DNA from: CAYPHA01 sp964410215
Lineage (GTDB): Bacteria > Calditrichota > Calditrichia > Calditrichales > CAYPHA01
Length of the DNA: 15,242 nucleotides
Assembly: GCA_964410215.1 (NCBI GenBank)
Contig: CAYPHA010000093.1
Span: 1-15,242 of the forward strand
Direction of reading: 5' to 3'
A model generated the notes under the pieces. The model was not told the DNA's origin. It made no database searches and saw only the letters and a program-made list of their open reading frames with translations. Below are positions 7,163 to 15,242 of this stretch, in pieces (position 1 is the stretch's first letter; every line of letters starts with the position of its first letter). The position numbers and the translations under genes are program-made.

Positions 7163-7280
7163 GGTGGCTTCCCTTAATTTATTCGGCTAAATAAATTACA
7201 AAGCTATGCTGTCCATAAATTTTTTCAATCGATGTACTCAAATTACGGAAGAACCTGATCATTATAACACATAGAGTACG

Positions 7281-8996
7281 ATGAAACGCAGAAACTTCTT
7301 AACACTTGTCTCAGCCGGGAGTGGGGGCGCTCTTCTGGCAACGCCTTCGATAACACATACCGGATATGTTAAAGCTTCAGGAGAAAGAAAAATTATTTCA
7401 CAGCAGCTAGCGGCAGATGTGATCATTGCAGGCGGCGGATTGGGAGGATGTGCGGCTGCTATCGCCGCTTGCAGGAATGGTTTGAAAGTAATAATGACGG
7501 AGGAAACCGACTGGATTGGCGGACAGGTTTCTCAACAAGGTGTTCCGCCCGATGAACACCTCTGGATAGAATCGCACGGAGCTCCGGCATCTTATCTGGA
7601 ATACAGAAAAAAGGTAAGGGAATACTACAAAAGAAATTATCCGTTAACGCAGGATGCCCTGAACCGGAAGTACCTGAATCCCGGTGATGGCAGCGTGTCC
7701 CGCATCTGCCATGAGCCACGTGTAGCTGTGGCCGTATTGAATGAAATGCTGCTGCCATATAGGAGTACCGGAAAATTGATAATATTGCCGGAACACAAAG
7801 TTGAAAAGGCTGACATTGAAGGTGATAAGGTAAAATATATACGGGCAGTAAACAAAAATGCTGGACAACAGGTCGTGCTTTCCGCACCATATTTTGTTGA
7901 TGCTACCGAATGTGGTGATTTGTTACCGCTAACCGGAACAGAATATGTTACCGGAACCGAATCAAAGAGAGAAACCGGCGAATTACATGCCCCTGAAGAA
8001 GGGAAGCCACATAACAACCAGGCTTTTACCATGTGTTTTGCCATGGATTATCAACCCGGCGTTGATAATGTGATGGAACGCCCGAAAGATTATTCCTTCT
8101 GGAATTCATATGTTCCCAAAATGGACCCGCCTTGGCCGGGAAAGCTGCTCGAATTACATTATTCCAATCCAGGGGATCTGACACCCAAGAATCTCGGATT
8201 TCATCCTGAGGGAATAAAGACAGGCAATATGCTGAACCTTTGGTTATACAGAAGAATCATAAACAAAAGTAATTTCAGGCCGGGAACGTACGATGGGGAT
8301 ATCACTATTGTAAACTGGCCTCAAAATGATTACTTCCCGGGAAATATTATTGATGTCAGTGAAAGCGAATTCAACAGGCATATCAATGCCGCCAGGCAGT
8401 TAAGTTTATCGTTATTGTACTGGCTGCAAACGGAAGCGCCGCGCCCGGATGGTGGAACCGGCTGGCCCGGGTTACGGTTCAGAGGCGATGTAATGGGAAC
8501 AGCCGATGGGCTGGCAAAATATCCTTACATCCGGGAATCGCGCAGGATAAAGGCCCTTTTTACGGTTCTGGAAGAACATGTGGGTGCAGAAAACCGCAAA
8601 ATGGTGGCGGGAGAAGAAGCGGGTAAAAAAGCGGCCGATTTTTATGACAGTGTGGGCGTTGGTTATTATCATATTGATTTACATCCCAGCAGTGAAGGCG
8701 ATAATTACATTGATTTTGGTTCCCTGCCGTTTCAAATTCCTCTGGGTGCGTTGATCCCGCAACGGATGGACAACCTGCTACCCGCAAACAAAAATATTGG
8801 CACGACCCATATTACCAATGGTTGTTATCGTTTACATCCGGTTGAATGGAGCATTGGAGAAGCAGTCGGCTCTCTGATTGCATTTTGTCAGAATAAAAAG
8901 TTGACGCCACGGGCAGTGCGTGAACGCCCGGAGGTGCTTAATGAATTTCAAAACGGGATCAGGAAACAGGGAATTGGAACACATTGGCCTGCCTGA
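7281..8996 (+). CDS. Tat-exported FAD-dependent oxidoreductase (FAD_oxidored family)
   Basis: The 571-residue product starts with a twin-arginine-type signal (KRRNFLTL, then a hydrophobic Ala/Gly/Leu stretch to about 22). The FAD-binding Rossmann motif is AGGGLGGCAAA (GxGxxG at 51-56), ending about 20 residues later with the acidic residue in VIMTEE. DATECGDLLPLTG (207-219) is the characteristic second motif of the PF12831 FAD-dependent oxidoreductases, and IGTTHITNGCYRLHPVEWS lies near the C-terminus. Export in folded, FAD-loaded form by the Tat system is expected. Members occur with polysaccharide-degradation genes and are sometimes labelled xanthan lyase-like, but the substrate is generally unknown and no such genes are nearby. 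No strong Shine-Dalgarno precedes the ATG; it is kept because the Tat signal starts there. Confidence 0.83.
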   Translation: MKRRNFLTLVSAGSGGALLATPSITHTGYVKASGERKIISQQLAADVIIAGGGLGGCAAAIAACRNGLKVIMTEETDWIGGQVSQQGVPPDEHLWIESHGAPASYLEYRKKVREYYKRNYPLTQDALNRKYLNPGDGSVSRICHEPRVAVAVLNEMLLPYRSTGKLIILPEHKVEKADIEGDKVKYIRAVNKNAGQQVVLSAPYFVDATECGDLLPLTGTEYVTGTESKRETGELHAPEEGKPHNNQAFTMCFAMDYQPGVDNVMERPKDYSFWNSYVPKMDPPWPGKLLELHYSNPGDLTPKNLGFHPEGIKTGNMLNLWLYRRIINKSNFRPGTYDGDITIVNWPQNDYFPGNIIDVSESEFNRHINAARQLSLSLLYWLQTEAPRPDGGTGWPGLRFRGDVMGTADGLAKYPYIRESRRIKALFTVLEEHVGAENRKMVAGEEAGKKAADFYDSVGVGYYHIDLHPSSEGDNYIDFGSLPFQIPLGALIPQRMDNLLPANKNIGTTHITNGCYRLHPVEWSIGEAVGSLIAFCQNKKLTPRAVRERPEVLNEFQNGIRKQGIGTHWPA

Positions 8997-9208
8997 CGAA
9001 TGAACGAAATGAAGTGATTCTCTAAAGAGCAATATCCATTCTAAATGTAATTGGTATGCAGCGTTATGGGAAAGAGTATGGCTCAGGGGAAAAGATAAAG
9101 CGTTTTTTGTAATTGCCGAAAAAATATGTTAAATTCATTACAATTCCCGTCTTCTGTCTCAGTTCAAATATTATTTCATAGAGTAGAATTCATTTGAATT
9201 TTATAAAT

Positions 9209-9213
9209 GGAGG
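9209..9213 (+). promoter_or_regulatory. Ribosome-binding site setting the FG-GAP protein start
   Basis: GGAGG with a five-base spacer to the ATG at 9219. The in-frame ATG at 9207 overlaps this site and would add MEVK before the signal peptide, so 9219 is preferred. Confidence 0.75.
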
Positions 9214-9218
9214 TAAAG

Positions 9219-10889
9219 ATGAAAAGAGCTACCGCGTTTTTATGGGTGTGCTTTGTATTGATTTCATTTACCGATTTGCATTCACAAACGCTTGCCGAGG
9301 ACTGGGCCATTTCTGCCCAGTTTTCTTCGGGTGATACCCTATGGGGTGGCTGGGATCTCATAACGGATCTGGATTTGGATAATGACGGACAGATGGAATT
9401 TATTGTAAGCCGGGATCCGAGTGTATCCGGATTTTTATCCGACCGCTCTGCCGGACAGTTGGTTCATTATTATGAAGTAACCGGAGATAATCAGTTTGAG
9501 CTTCGCTGGACATTCCAGGCACCTATTCGTAATAATGCGAGTAATGTGTATACTTCTATTGCTGTAGGTGATCTTGATGGAGATGGCCTGCAAGAACTCT
9601 GGTTCGGTACGCCGCTGGATGTTTCAGATGATCCGCCCAATCCCAAAGGTATGTATGTCTTTGAATTTGACGGGACGAATTTCCCTTCAGTTCCCTCAGA
9701 ACGCTGGAACTTTGACCGACCTGATGACCACCTGTTTTTAAATTCCGGACTGGCTACCGCGGACATAGATAAAGACGGTGAAGAGGAAATCGTCATCCAG
9801 TCCCGGGGAGATGATGGCCCTCCGGGTGCTGGACAGGGCCGGACAATGATGGTAGCAAATTCCGCCGGAATTGATATCGGCATCGGATTGGGGGCATTTG
9901 ATATCGAGTTTGAAAATTCCATGAATCATATCGGCGGTGTCGTATACGACCCGCGGATTGTCGATTTTGACAATGACGGTAAAAACGAAATCTGGATATT
10001 TACCTGGGACTTTTTCAGTCTGGCTATTTATGAGGCGACGGGAACCAATAGCTATGAATTGCAGGTGGAGATGGACAAAATCTTCGAACCTGAGGATTTC
10101 GGGCACCGTAGAGGAATGCGGTTTTATGATGCCGACGGCGATGGCAATCTCGAATTTTATACGGCAGGCATACAGCCGGACAATGGACCGCGTTCCCAGG
10201 TTTTCTACATCGGCAGTACGGATGATGTGTCCGGTTTAACGCCTTCGGATGTCGTAATCCTCGGTGGTGTCAATCAGCCTTGTGATGGATCTGCCGTTGG
10301 TGATCTGGATGGTGACAATCTGATGGACTTTCTTTATATCGGGCGTGCTCCCGGATCGGATGATGGTACGCGCATTTATCGTATCGAATATAGCGGCTCA
10401 GGTCCGCTCTCCGATTCAACCAGCTATGATTGGAGCGTGTTCTACGAGAGTGCGTCTGCATTCGCCGATCTGCGGAATATGGCCATTACAGACCTGGATA
10501 ATGACGGTAAAATGGATGTCCTGTTAACCAGAGCAAACGCACTTACTGCTGAAGATCCCTTTTTAGTCATTCTGGAAAACACGATAAAAACGGATATTAG
10601 TGAATCAAAACCGGTCATCATTGCACAGGACTATTCCCTGCATCAGAATTTCCCAAATCCCTTTAATCCGGTAACACATATCGAATTTGAAACACGCGTT
10701 GCAGGTCAGGTGCAGATTTCAGTATACAATATAAACGGGGAAACGGTAGCCACTATATTTAATCAGTATGTAACACCCGGAAGGTATTCTGCACGGTTCG
10801 ATGCCGGCACTCTGTCTTCAGGAACGTATTTTTACACCCTGGAAACAGGGGAATTCCGTGCCACCAGAATGATGTCACTGATAAAATAG
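9219..10889 (+). CDS. Secreted FG-GAP/VCBS-repeat protein with type IX sorting domain
   Basis: The 556-residue precursor has a signal peptide (1-22, cut probably after FTDLHS). Seven Ca-binding repeats of DxDxDG type follow, at about residues 50-57, 118-123, 182-187, 249-254, 304-309, 362-367 and 425-430, spaced 55-68 apart. Each is followed by a hydrophobic strand such as QMEFIV or LQELWFG. Seven blades fit a complete integrin-like beta-propeller. A type IX sorting domain starts at HQNFPNPFNPVT (about 475-486), continues with ISVYNINGETVATI and GTYFYTLETG, and ends RMMSLIK. It is predicted to be released or anchored at the cell surface, stabilised by calcium, and to bind a protein or glycan; no enzyme domain is visible. 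The sixth repeat has Asn in place of the final Gly (DLDGDN). Confidence 0.87.
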   Translation: MKRATAFLWVCFVLISFTDLHSQTLAEDWAISAQFSSGDTLWGGWDLITDLDLDNDGQMEFIVSRDPSVSGFLSDRSAGQLVHYYEVTGDNQFELRWTFQAPIRNNASNVYTSIAVGDLDGDGLQELWFGTPLDVSDDPPNPKGMYVFEFDGTNFPSVPSERWNFDRPDDHLFLNSGLATADIDKDGEEEIVIQSRGDDGPPGAGQGRTMMVANSAGIDIGIGLGAFDIEFENSMNHIGGVVYDPRIVDFDNDGKNEIWIFTWDFFSLAIYEATGTNSYELQVEMDKIFEPEDFGHRRGMRFYDADGDGNLEFYTAGIQPDNGPRSQVFYIGSTDDVSGLTPSDVVILGGVNQPCDGSAVGDLDGDNLMDFLYIGRAPGSDDGTRIYRIEYSGSGPLSDSTSYDWSVFYESASAFADLRNMAITDLDNDGKMDVLLTRANALTAEDPFLVILENTIKTDISESKPVIIAQDYSLHQNFPNPFNPVTHIEFETRVAGQVQISVYNINGETVATIFNQYVTPGRYSARFDAGTLSSGTYFYTLETGEFRATRMMSLIK

Positions 10890-11113
10890 TATCTAAGGAA
10901 GTTTTAACCGGATCCCCAAATACATATTCTCCATATTTTGAATTGTGTAGATAAGCCATTGTTATTATACAGGTTAATGATAAAATCAATTTTTGGTATT
11001 TTTATTGCATAGTATTGTAGCAAGGATTTAAAAGTGTAAAAACTGAATGCATTAACCGGTAAAAGAAGTAATTAGCCATTTCTGAGAACAGAACAAAAAT
11101 ATTCAATCCAAAA

Positions 11114-12010
11114 GTGCTGTTGGTACTTCTCAAGGATTCGTTCTTTGCCTGGCAGGAAGACAAAGCCTGGAGGCTGGGAGCGGCGCTCGCCTATTTCACC
11201 ATTTTTTCACTGGCGCCTTTTTTGATTATCATCATTACCATTACCAGTGCCATCTTCGGTGAGCAAGCCGTACGCGGTCAAATTTTTTCTGAATTTCAGG
11301 GGCTTATTGGCGAGAGGGGAGCAGGGGCGGTACAGACCATGCTTGAAAACGCCTACACTTCGGGAGGCAGCCTGTCCGCAACGCTTTTTGGTATAGCGAT
11401 GCTCATTTTCGGCTCCACGGCCGTTTTTGTGCAACTCCGTCAGGCGATTAATACCATCTGGGGAATCGCTGAAAAACCAATCAGCACCCTCCGGGGATAT
11501 ATTAAAGCGCGTATCATCGCGTTCACGTTTATTTTAGGGATCGGCTTTTTATTACTTGTCTCATTGATTCTCAGTGCCGTGCTCAGCGCCTTGCGTGATT
11601 ATATTGGTCAGTACTTCTCTTTTCTCAGCAACCTGGTGCAAATCACCGATTTCCTGTTTTCCTTCGCTTTTATTACCATATTGTTCGCACTGATTTTCAG
11701 GATATTGCCTGATGCCCGGATAAAATGGAAAGATATCTGGGTGGGATCTGCGATGATCTCATTTCTGTTCACGATCGGTAAAATGGCGATCGGGTTCTAC
11801 CTTGGAAGCACTGATATTGTCACTTCCTTCGGCGCTGCCAGCTCGCTCGTGCTTATATTGCTGTGGACATTTTATTCGGCGCAGATTTTTCTGTTTGGTG
11901 CGGAATTTACAAAAATTTTTGCCGACCGTTTCGGCAGGGAAGTGTTGCCTGATAAGAATGCCGTAAAATTAAAAATTGAAGAAATTGAAATAGATGAAGA
12001 AGATAGGTAA
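11114..12010 (+). CDS. YihY/BrkB family inner-membrane protein
   Basis: The 298-residue product matches the YihY/BrkB (UPF0761) family. The N-terminal signature AWRLGAALAYFTIFSLAPFL leads into the first membrane helix. About six helices are seen, near residues 30-48, 88-108, 130-153, 175-198, 207-229 and 238-262. The family's SAQIFLFGAEFTKIFADRFG segment precedes an acidic, charged tail. The family was once misnamed ribonuclease BN and is linked to envelope or transport roles; its true function is unsettled. The GTG start has no clear Shine-Dalgarno. The frame is open upstream to a TAA at 11069-11071 and continues plausibly as KIFNPKVLLVLL, so initiation at a rare codon such as ATT (11078) is possible. 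Confidence 0.85.
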   Translation: MLLVLLKDSFFAWQEDKAWRLGAALAYFTIFSLAPFLIIIITITSAIFGEQAVRGQIFSEFQGLIGERGAGAVQTMLENAYTSGGSLSATLFGIAMLIFGSTAVFVQLRQAINTIWGIAEKPISTLRGYIKARIIAFTFILGIGFLLLVSLILSAVLSALRDYIGQYFSFLSNLVQITDFLFSFAFITILFALIFRILPDARIKWKDIWVGSAMISFLFTIGKMAIGFYLGSTDIVTSFGAASSLVLILLWTFYSAQIFLFGAEFTKIFADRFGREVLPDKNAVKLKIEEIEIDEEDR

Positions 12011-12087
12011 TGCAATCCTGGATAACGACGGCGCGATTTACTCATAATTGAATGACATGAAATATCGGAATGCTTGAGAGAAAAAAC

Positions 12088-13140
12088 ATGACACACATCA
12101 AAAATATGATGATGATCAGTGGACTGATCTTAATTTTATTAATCATTCTTTATCTGATTGGAAATATCGCCCACGTACTGTTTCTGATATTTGCCGCTGT
12201 ATTATTGGCTTTATTATTTACAGGGATTGCTGGTTATGTTAATCATAAAACCTTTCTTTCCTATAGAGTGGCTTTAGTTGGAGCGGTTCTGTTCACACTA
12301 TTGTTATTGTCCTTATTCATGTGGCAGGTGGGCCCCCGGATTTCGGATCAGTTTGCTCAGCTCTTTGAGCGGATTCCGGAAGCCATAAGCACTATCAGAT
12401 CGCAGTTGCTCGGTTCTGAAATTGGCAGCGAGATTTGGAATAATGTACGCGTACCGGAGAACATTCTCTCCGGTGGAACCTATCTTCTGGGTGGAGCAAA
12501 AACCTTTTTTTCCGGGATTATAACTTTTCTGGTACATAGTGCTGTTGTGCTTTTTCTGGCGGTTTATTTCACGATAAATCCCGCTTTATACATTGATAGT
12601 ATTATATCACTATTTCACAAAAACAGACGAAACCGCATAAGAGAAGTCGTTTCCATAACCGGCAGAGCATTGCGGTGGTGGCTTTTTGGACGGATATCTT
12701 CGATGATTACTGTCGGAATTCTGACGACCATTGGTCTTCTGATTATTGGAATGCCACTTGCATTTTCGATCGGTTTTATTGCGGGTTTATTGTCATTCGT
12801 GCCGTACATAGGTCCGATCCTCACTTCTGTTCCCGCTATTTTAGTAGGTCTAAGTGAAAGTCCGCCAATGGCTCTCAAAGTATTAATAGTCTTAATTCTT
12901 GTTCAGTTTTTCGAAAGTTACCTCATCACTCCTCTGATTCAGCAGAAAGCGGTATCTTTACCGCCGGCGCTGCTTATATCGATGCAGGTTTTAATGGGGG
13001 TTATGGTCGGCGCTGTTGGCGTATTCCTGGCGACGCCGCTGGTATTAATTATCATTGTCTGGGTTCAACTGCTCTATATGGAAGACATTCTGCATGAGAA
13101 GGTGATTATGCCCGGTGATCACAGTCGACATAAAGGATAG
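12088..13140 (+). CDS. AI-2E transporter family membrane protein
   Basis: The 350-residue product is a member of the AI-2E family (PF01594; relatives TqsA, PerM, YdiK). It has two or three N-terminal helices (about 8-45 and 60-80), a soluble segment with PRISDQFAQLFERIPEAI, then five C-terminal helices. The family signature GLLSFVPYIGPILTSVPAI is at about 234-252 and FESYLITPLIQQKAVSLPP at 275-293. Members have been linked to export of autoinducer-2 or to ion or solute transport; the substrate here is unknown. It lies 77 bases after the YihY-like gene and may be in the same transcript. The ATG at 12088 is chosen because GAGAG lies seven bases before it; an in-frame ATG at 12070 would add six residues. 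Confidence 0.87.
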   Translation: MTHIKNMMMISGLILILLIILYLIGNIAHVLFLIFAAVLLALLFTGIAGYVNHKTFLSYRVALVGAVLFTLLLLSLFMWQVGPRISDQFAQLFERIPEAISTIRSQLLGSEIGSEIWNNVRVPENILSGGTYLLGGAKTFFSGIITFLVHSAVVLFLAVYFTINPALYIDSIISLFHKNRRNRIREVVSITGRALRWWLFGRISSMITVGILTTIGLLIIGMPLAFSIGFIAGLLSFVPYIGPILTSVPAILVGLSESPPMALKVLIVLILVQFFESYLITPLIQQKAVSLPPALLISMQVLMGVMVGAVGVFLATPLVLIIIVWVQLLYMEDILHEKVIMPGDHSRHKG

Positions 13141-13574
13141 TTGTAACCGACGTTTCATCGATACCTGAAAAATACATTCCGATTGATTCCGGACAGCATC
13201 CTTTTCCGTTTTCCGTGTGCAGAAAATTAATGAAAAGCATTCGGAGCGGAAAACTGTTTTTTTTTGATAGCACTTTTGCTCCCTGTGGGCACCAGGATTA
13301 ATGTTCTCCAGAAAGTCATTTGTTTTCGTCGGGGCTGTTGGTAATGCGTATTTGAGTATTCTATAACTCATGGGAGATTTGTTTTGTATATAGGTTCATC
13401 AAGTCTAACGTTTCTATGATGTTAAATTCGCTGAGAAATGAAGAAACTATGATGCTGGTCAGTCGGCTTAACTTTTTAGATATTTCAATTTTGAAGTTAT
13501 GATTACATTGAATATATTTAAGTTTACGTATATTCATCGATTGTTCTATTCTACATTTCGAAGAAATAGTACTG
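13141..13574. other. Non-coding gap between AI-2E transporter gene and BREX operon
   Basis: A 434-base stretch without a convincing gene on either strand. The left part holds a hairpin with a T-tract (13208-13266). The rest becomes strongly AT-rich towards brxF, with a weak promoter-like pair TTGAAG (13491-13496) and TATATT (13513-13518) at 16-base spacing. No tRNA, direct-repeat attachment site or integrase remnant was noticed. It marks the left border of the BREX locus; no WYL-type BREX regulator gene is present in it. Confidence 0.6.
13208..13266 (+). terminator. Possible Rho-independent terminator after the AI-2E transporter gene
   Basis: GTTTTCCG (13208-13215) pairs perfectly with CGGAAAAC (13247-13254), followed after two bases by ten T residues (13257-13266). 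The 31-base loop is long, although GTGC/GCAT inside it (13217-13220 and 13237-13240) could extend the stem. It lies 68 bases after the transporter stop codon. Confidence 0.45.
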
Positions 13575-14048
13575 ATGCCAAATACTTATCTTGAAAAGAT
13601 ACTTGAGAATGTTCATAAAGCCCGAGAACTCTATTATAGCTTAATATTGATCGTCGGAAGCCAAGGTTCAGGCAAAACAAAGGAACTTAAATCTCTAAGT
13701 AAACATTTGGGAATTCCAGTAATTAATGTTAATCTTGAACTTTCCCGAGAAATGCTGCATCTCACTGAGCGTCAACGTATTCTAAAACTTGAAAATCTGT
13801 TTAAAAAAGTAATTTCTGATGTAAACTCTGAGATAGTATTATTGGATAATGTCGAAATCTTATTCGATCCATCTTTAGAACATGATCCACTTGCCGTATT
13901 AAAGAAAATATCAAGAAACTTGACTCTGGTTGCAGCTTTGAGTTGCAGATTAGAATCTGATAAACTCATATATGCCAATTCTGGTCACCCGGAATATAAA
14001 GAATATTCCCTAAAGGACCTGATCATTGTTGACCTGGAGAACAAATGA
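13575..14048 (+). CDS. brxF: BREX type 3 P-loop protein BrxF
   Basis: A 157-residue P-loop NTPase. The Walker A motif is GSQGSGKT (28-35) and the Walker B strand is EIVLLDN (86-92, Asp at 91), with an Arg at 125 in a sensor-like place after ALSC. Size and position fit BrxF, the small ATPase that opens type 3 BREX phage-defence operons (usual order brxF, brxC, pglXI, brxHII, pglZ, brxA). Its exact role is not settled; it probably works with the large ATPase BrxC. The stop overlaps the brxC start in ATGA (14045-14048), so translation is coupled. The gene is AT-rich (one 60-base line is 25% GC), unlike the GC-rich body of brxC. No strong Shine-Dalgarno precedes the ATG. Confidence 0.85.
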   Translation: MPNTYLEKILENVHKARELYYSLILIVGSQGSGKTKELKSLSKHLGIPVINVNLELSREMLHLTERQRILKLENLFKKVISDVNSEIVLLDNVEILFDPSLEHDPLAVLKKISRNLTLVAALSCRLESDKLIYANSGHPEYKEYSLKDLIIVDLENK

Positions 14049-15242
14049 AATATAAAGACCTTATCAATTTTGAACCAATTGAATCGGTAGTTCAACTTCG
14101 GGATGCCGACGAAGCAACTGCGGCCCGGCAACTTGTCGAAACCTATGTTATCTCAGAGGAGATGGCGGAAAAGCTGGTGAACCTGGTAATTCCCCAGTTG
14201 CAATTCGAGCAGCCTACCGACAACAAAGGCCTTCTGGTGGTCGGCAACTACGGCACAGGTAAGTCCCACCTGATGTCGGTGATCTCCGGGCTTGCGGAAA
14301 ACCCCGACCTCTCCGCCAGTTTGAACAATACTGACGTCGCGGAGGCCGCCGGGAAAATCGGCGGCCGCTTCAAGGTGGTCCGTACTGAAATCGGGGCAAC
14401 CACCATGTCGCTGCGGGACATCCTCGTGGCCGAGCTGGAAGAGCATCTCGCGGATATGGGTATGAGCTACAGCTTCCCCTCCGCAGATCAGGTCTCCAAT
14501 AACAAACGCTCTTTTGAAGAGATGATGGGTGCGTTTCATGAGAAGTATCCAGACCATGGACTCCTCCTCGTTGTGGATGAGCTGCTCGATTATCTGCGCA
14601 CCCGCAAAGATCAGGAGCTCATCCTGGATCTGAATTTCCTTCGTGAAATAGGCGAGGTCAGTAAGGACCTGCGTTTCCGTTTCATGGCCGGCGTCCAGGA
14701 AGCCATCTTCGACAGCCCGCGTTTTTCCTTTGTGGCCGACAGCATCCGCCGTGTGAAAGACCGCTTCGATCAGGTCCTCATCGCCCGCAAGGACGTCAAG
14801 TTCGTGGTGGCCGAGCGACTGCTCAAAAAGACCGGTGAGCAGCAGGCCAGGATACGCGAGTACCTGACACCCTTCGGCAAATTCTACGGCCACATGAACG
14901 AGCGCATGGACGACTTCGTCCGTCTCTTTCCGGTGCATCCCGACTATATCGACACCTTTGAGCGGGTGACTGCCGTCGAGAAGCGCGAAGTGTTGAAGAC
15001 GCTCTCGCTGGCTATGAAAAAGATTCTCGACAAGGAGATGCCGGACGACCGGCCCGGACTCATTGCCTACGACACTTACTGGGCCAATCTCCGGGAGAAC
15101 CCCTCATTCCGTGCCGTGCCGGATATCAAGGCGGTAATCGACTGCAGTCAGGTTCTGGAGTCGCGCATCCAACAGGCCTTCACCCGTCCAGCCTACAAGC
15201 CCATGGCACTGCGGCTCATCCATGCTCTGTCGGTTCACCGGC
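14045..15242 (+). CDS. brxC: BREX type 3 ATPase BrxC (DUF6079 family), N-terminal part, cut by the window edge
   Basis: An open frame of 399 codons runs to the right edge without a stop, so the gene is partial at its 3' end; family members are usually over 1,000 residues. Walker A is GNYGTGKS (67-74) and Walker B LLLVVDEL (Asp178, Glu179). Conserved DUF6079 stretches follow: LDYLRTRKDQELILDLNFLR, AGVQEAIFDSPRF, RKDVKFVVAERLLKK and RLFPVHPDYIDTFERVT. BrxC-type AAA+ ATPases are essential for BREX defence, in which host DNA is methylated at a fixed site and phage replication is blocked without simple restriction. The first 20 or so codons are AT-rich like brxF, then composition rises to 55-65% GC. 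The methylase, helicase and PglZ genes are expected beyond the edge. Confidence 0.9.
   Translation, partial: MKYKDLINFEPIESVVQLRDADEATAARQLVETYVISEEMAEKLVNLVIPQLQFEQPTDNKGLLVVGNYGTGKSHLMSVISGLAENPDLSASLNNTDVAEAAGKIGGRFKVVRTEIGATTMSLRDILVAELEEHLADMGMSYSFPSADQVSNNKRSFEEMMGAFHEKYPDHGLLLVVDELLDYLRTRKDQELILDLNFLREIGEVSKDLRFRFMAGVQEAIFDSPRFSFVADSIRRVKDRFDQVLIARKDVKFVVAERLLKKTGEQQARIREYLTPFGKFYGHMNERMDDFVRLFPVHPDYIDTFERVTAVEKREVLKTLSLAMKKILDKEMPDDRPGLIAYDTYWANLRENPSFRAVPDIKAVIDCSQVLESRIQQAFTRPAYKPMALRLIHALSVHR

Noticed and set aside
7459..8044. Minus-strand frames of 135-143 codons
   Set aside because: They are antisense to the FAD oxidoreductase in the region carrying its conserved motifs.
9193..9206. 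Small dyad AATTC-ATTT-GAATT region before the FG-GAP gene
   Set aside because: Five-base AT-rich arms are expected by chance in this composition, with no second copy nearby.
13045..13371. Minus-strand frame of 108 codons reaching into the gap before brxF
   Set aside because: It overlaps the end of the AI-2E transporter gene and the terminator-like hairpin, and its product looks random.
14153..14938. A 261-codon open frame on the minus strand
   Set aside because: It lies wholly antisense to brxC, whose translation carries Walker motifs and family stretches. Long antisense frames are expected in GC-rich coding sequence, and its product is rich in His, Val and Glu without a recognisable domain.
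1..15242. CRISPR array, tRNA or rRNA genes, complete insertion sequence
   Set aside because: No regularly spaced direct repeats, cloverleaf-like sequence, rRNA stretches or transposase motifs were seen on reading both strands; a tRNA or covariance search was not run.

Overview
The window most likely comes from a member of the Fibrobacterota-Chlorobiota-Bacteroidota (FCB) superphylum, probably one of its less cultivated lineages (Ignavibacteriota, Calditrichota, KSB1 or Marinimicrobia type). Two secreted proteins end in the type IX secretion C-terminal sorting domain of the 'PNPFNP' kind common in those groups. The genus cannot be fixed from the sequence. All confident genes are on the + strand, and no tRNA, rRNA, CRISPR array or complete insertion sequence was seen.

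Layout: (1) 38-1852, an AT-rich lipoprotein with an Ig-like domain, two FN3-like domains and a TolB-type beta-propeller. (2) 1853-2102, a regulatory region with three evenly spaced 18-bp palindromes, followed by hipB-hipS-hipT (2103-3611). This is a tripartite HipBST-type toxin-antitoxin operon in which the usual HipA kinase is split into two overlapping genes. (3) 3644-4315, a SIMPL/DUF541 protein without a signal peptide, close enough behind hipT to be co-transcribed. (4) 4493-7033, a secreted C25 (gingipain-like) cysteine peptidase with a beta-rich domain inserted between catalytic His and Cys, and a REP-like repeat read through in frame near its end. (5) 7281-8996, a Tat-exported FAD-dependent oxidoreductase. 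(6) 9219-10889, a secreted protein with seven FG-GAP/VCBS Ca-binding repeats and a type IX sorting domain. (7) 11114-13140, two multi-pass membrane proteins, YihY/BrkB family and AI-2E transporter family. (8) 13141-13574, a non-coding stretch with a possible terminator. (9) 13575 to the right edge, the start of a type 3 BREX phage-defence operon: brxF complete, then brxC running off the edge.

The right end is therefore the left border of a defence island. GC content rises sharply from about 30% to 55-65% a few dozen codons into brxC, which suggests that brxF and brxC have different histories or that a recombination joint lies there. The hipBST module about 10 kb upstream is a second conflict-type system. 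Between them is mainly envelope, secretion and surface machinery.

Nothing here is clearly a wholly unknown system. The best leads are the hipBST variant (Cys/His cluster, Thr-Val-Pro at the autophosphorylation loop, operators at about 40-bp period), the domain-interrupted C25 peptidase, and the composition break inside the BREX operon.
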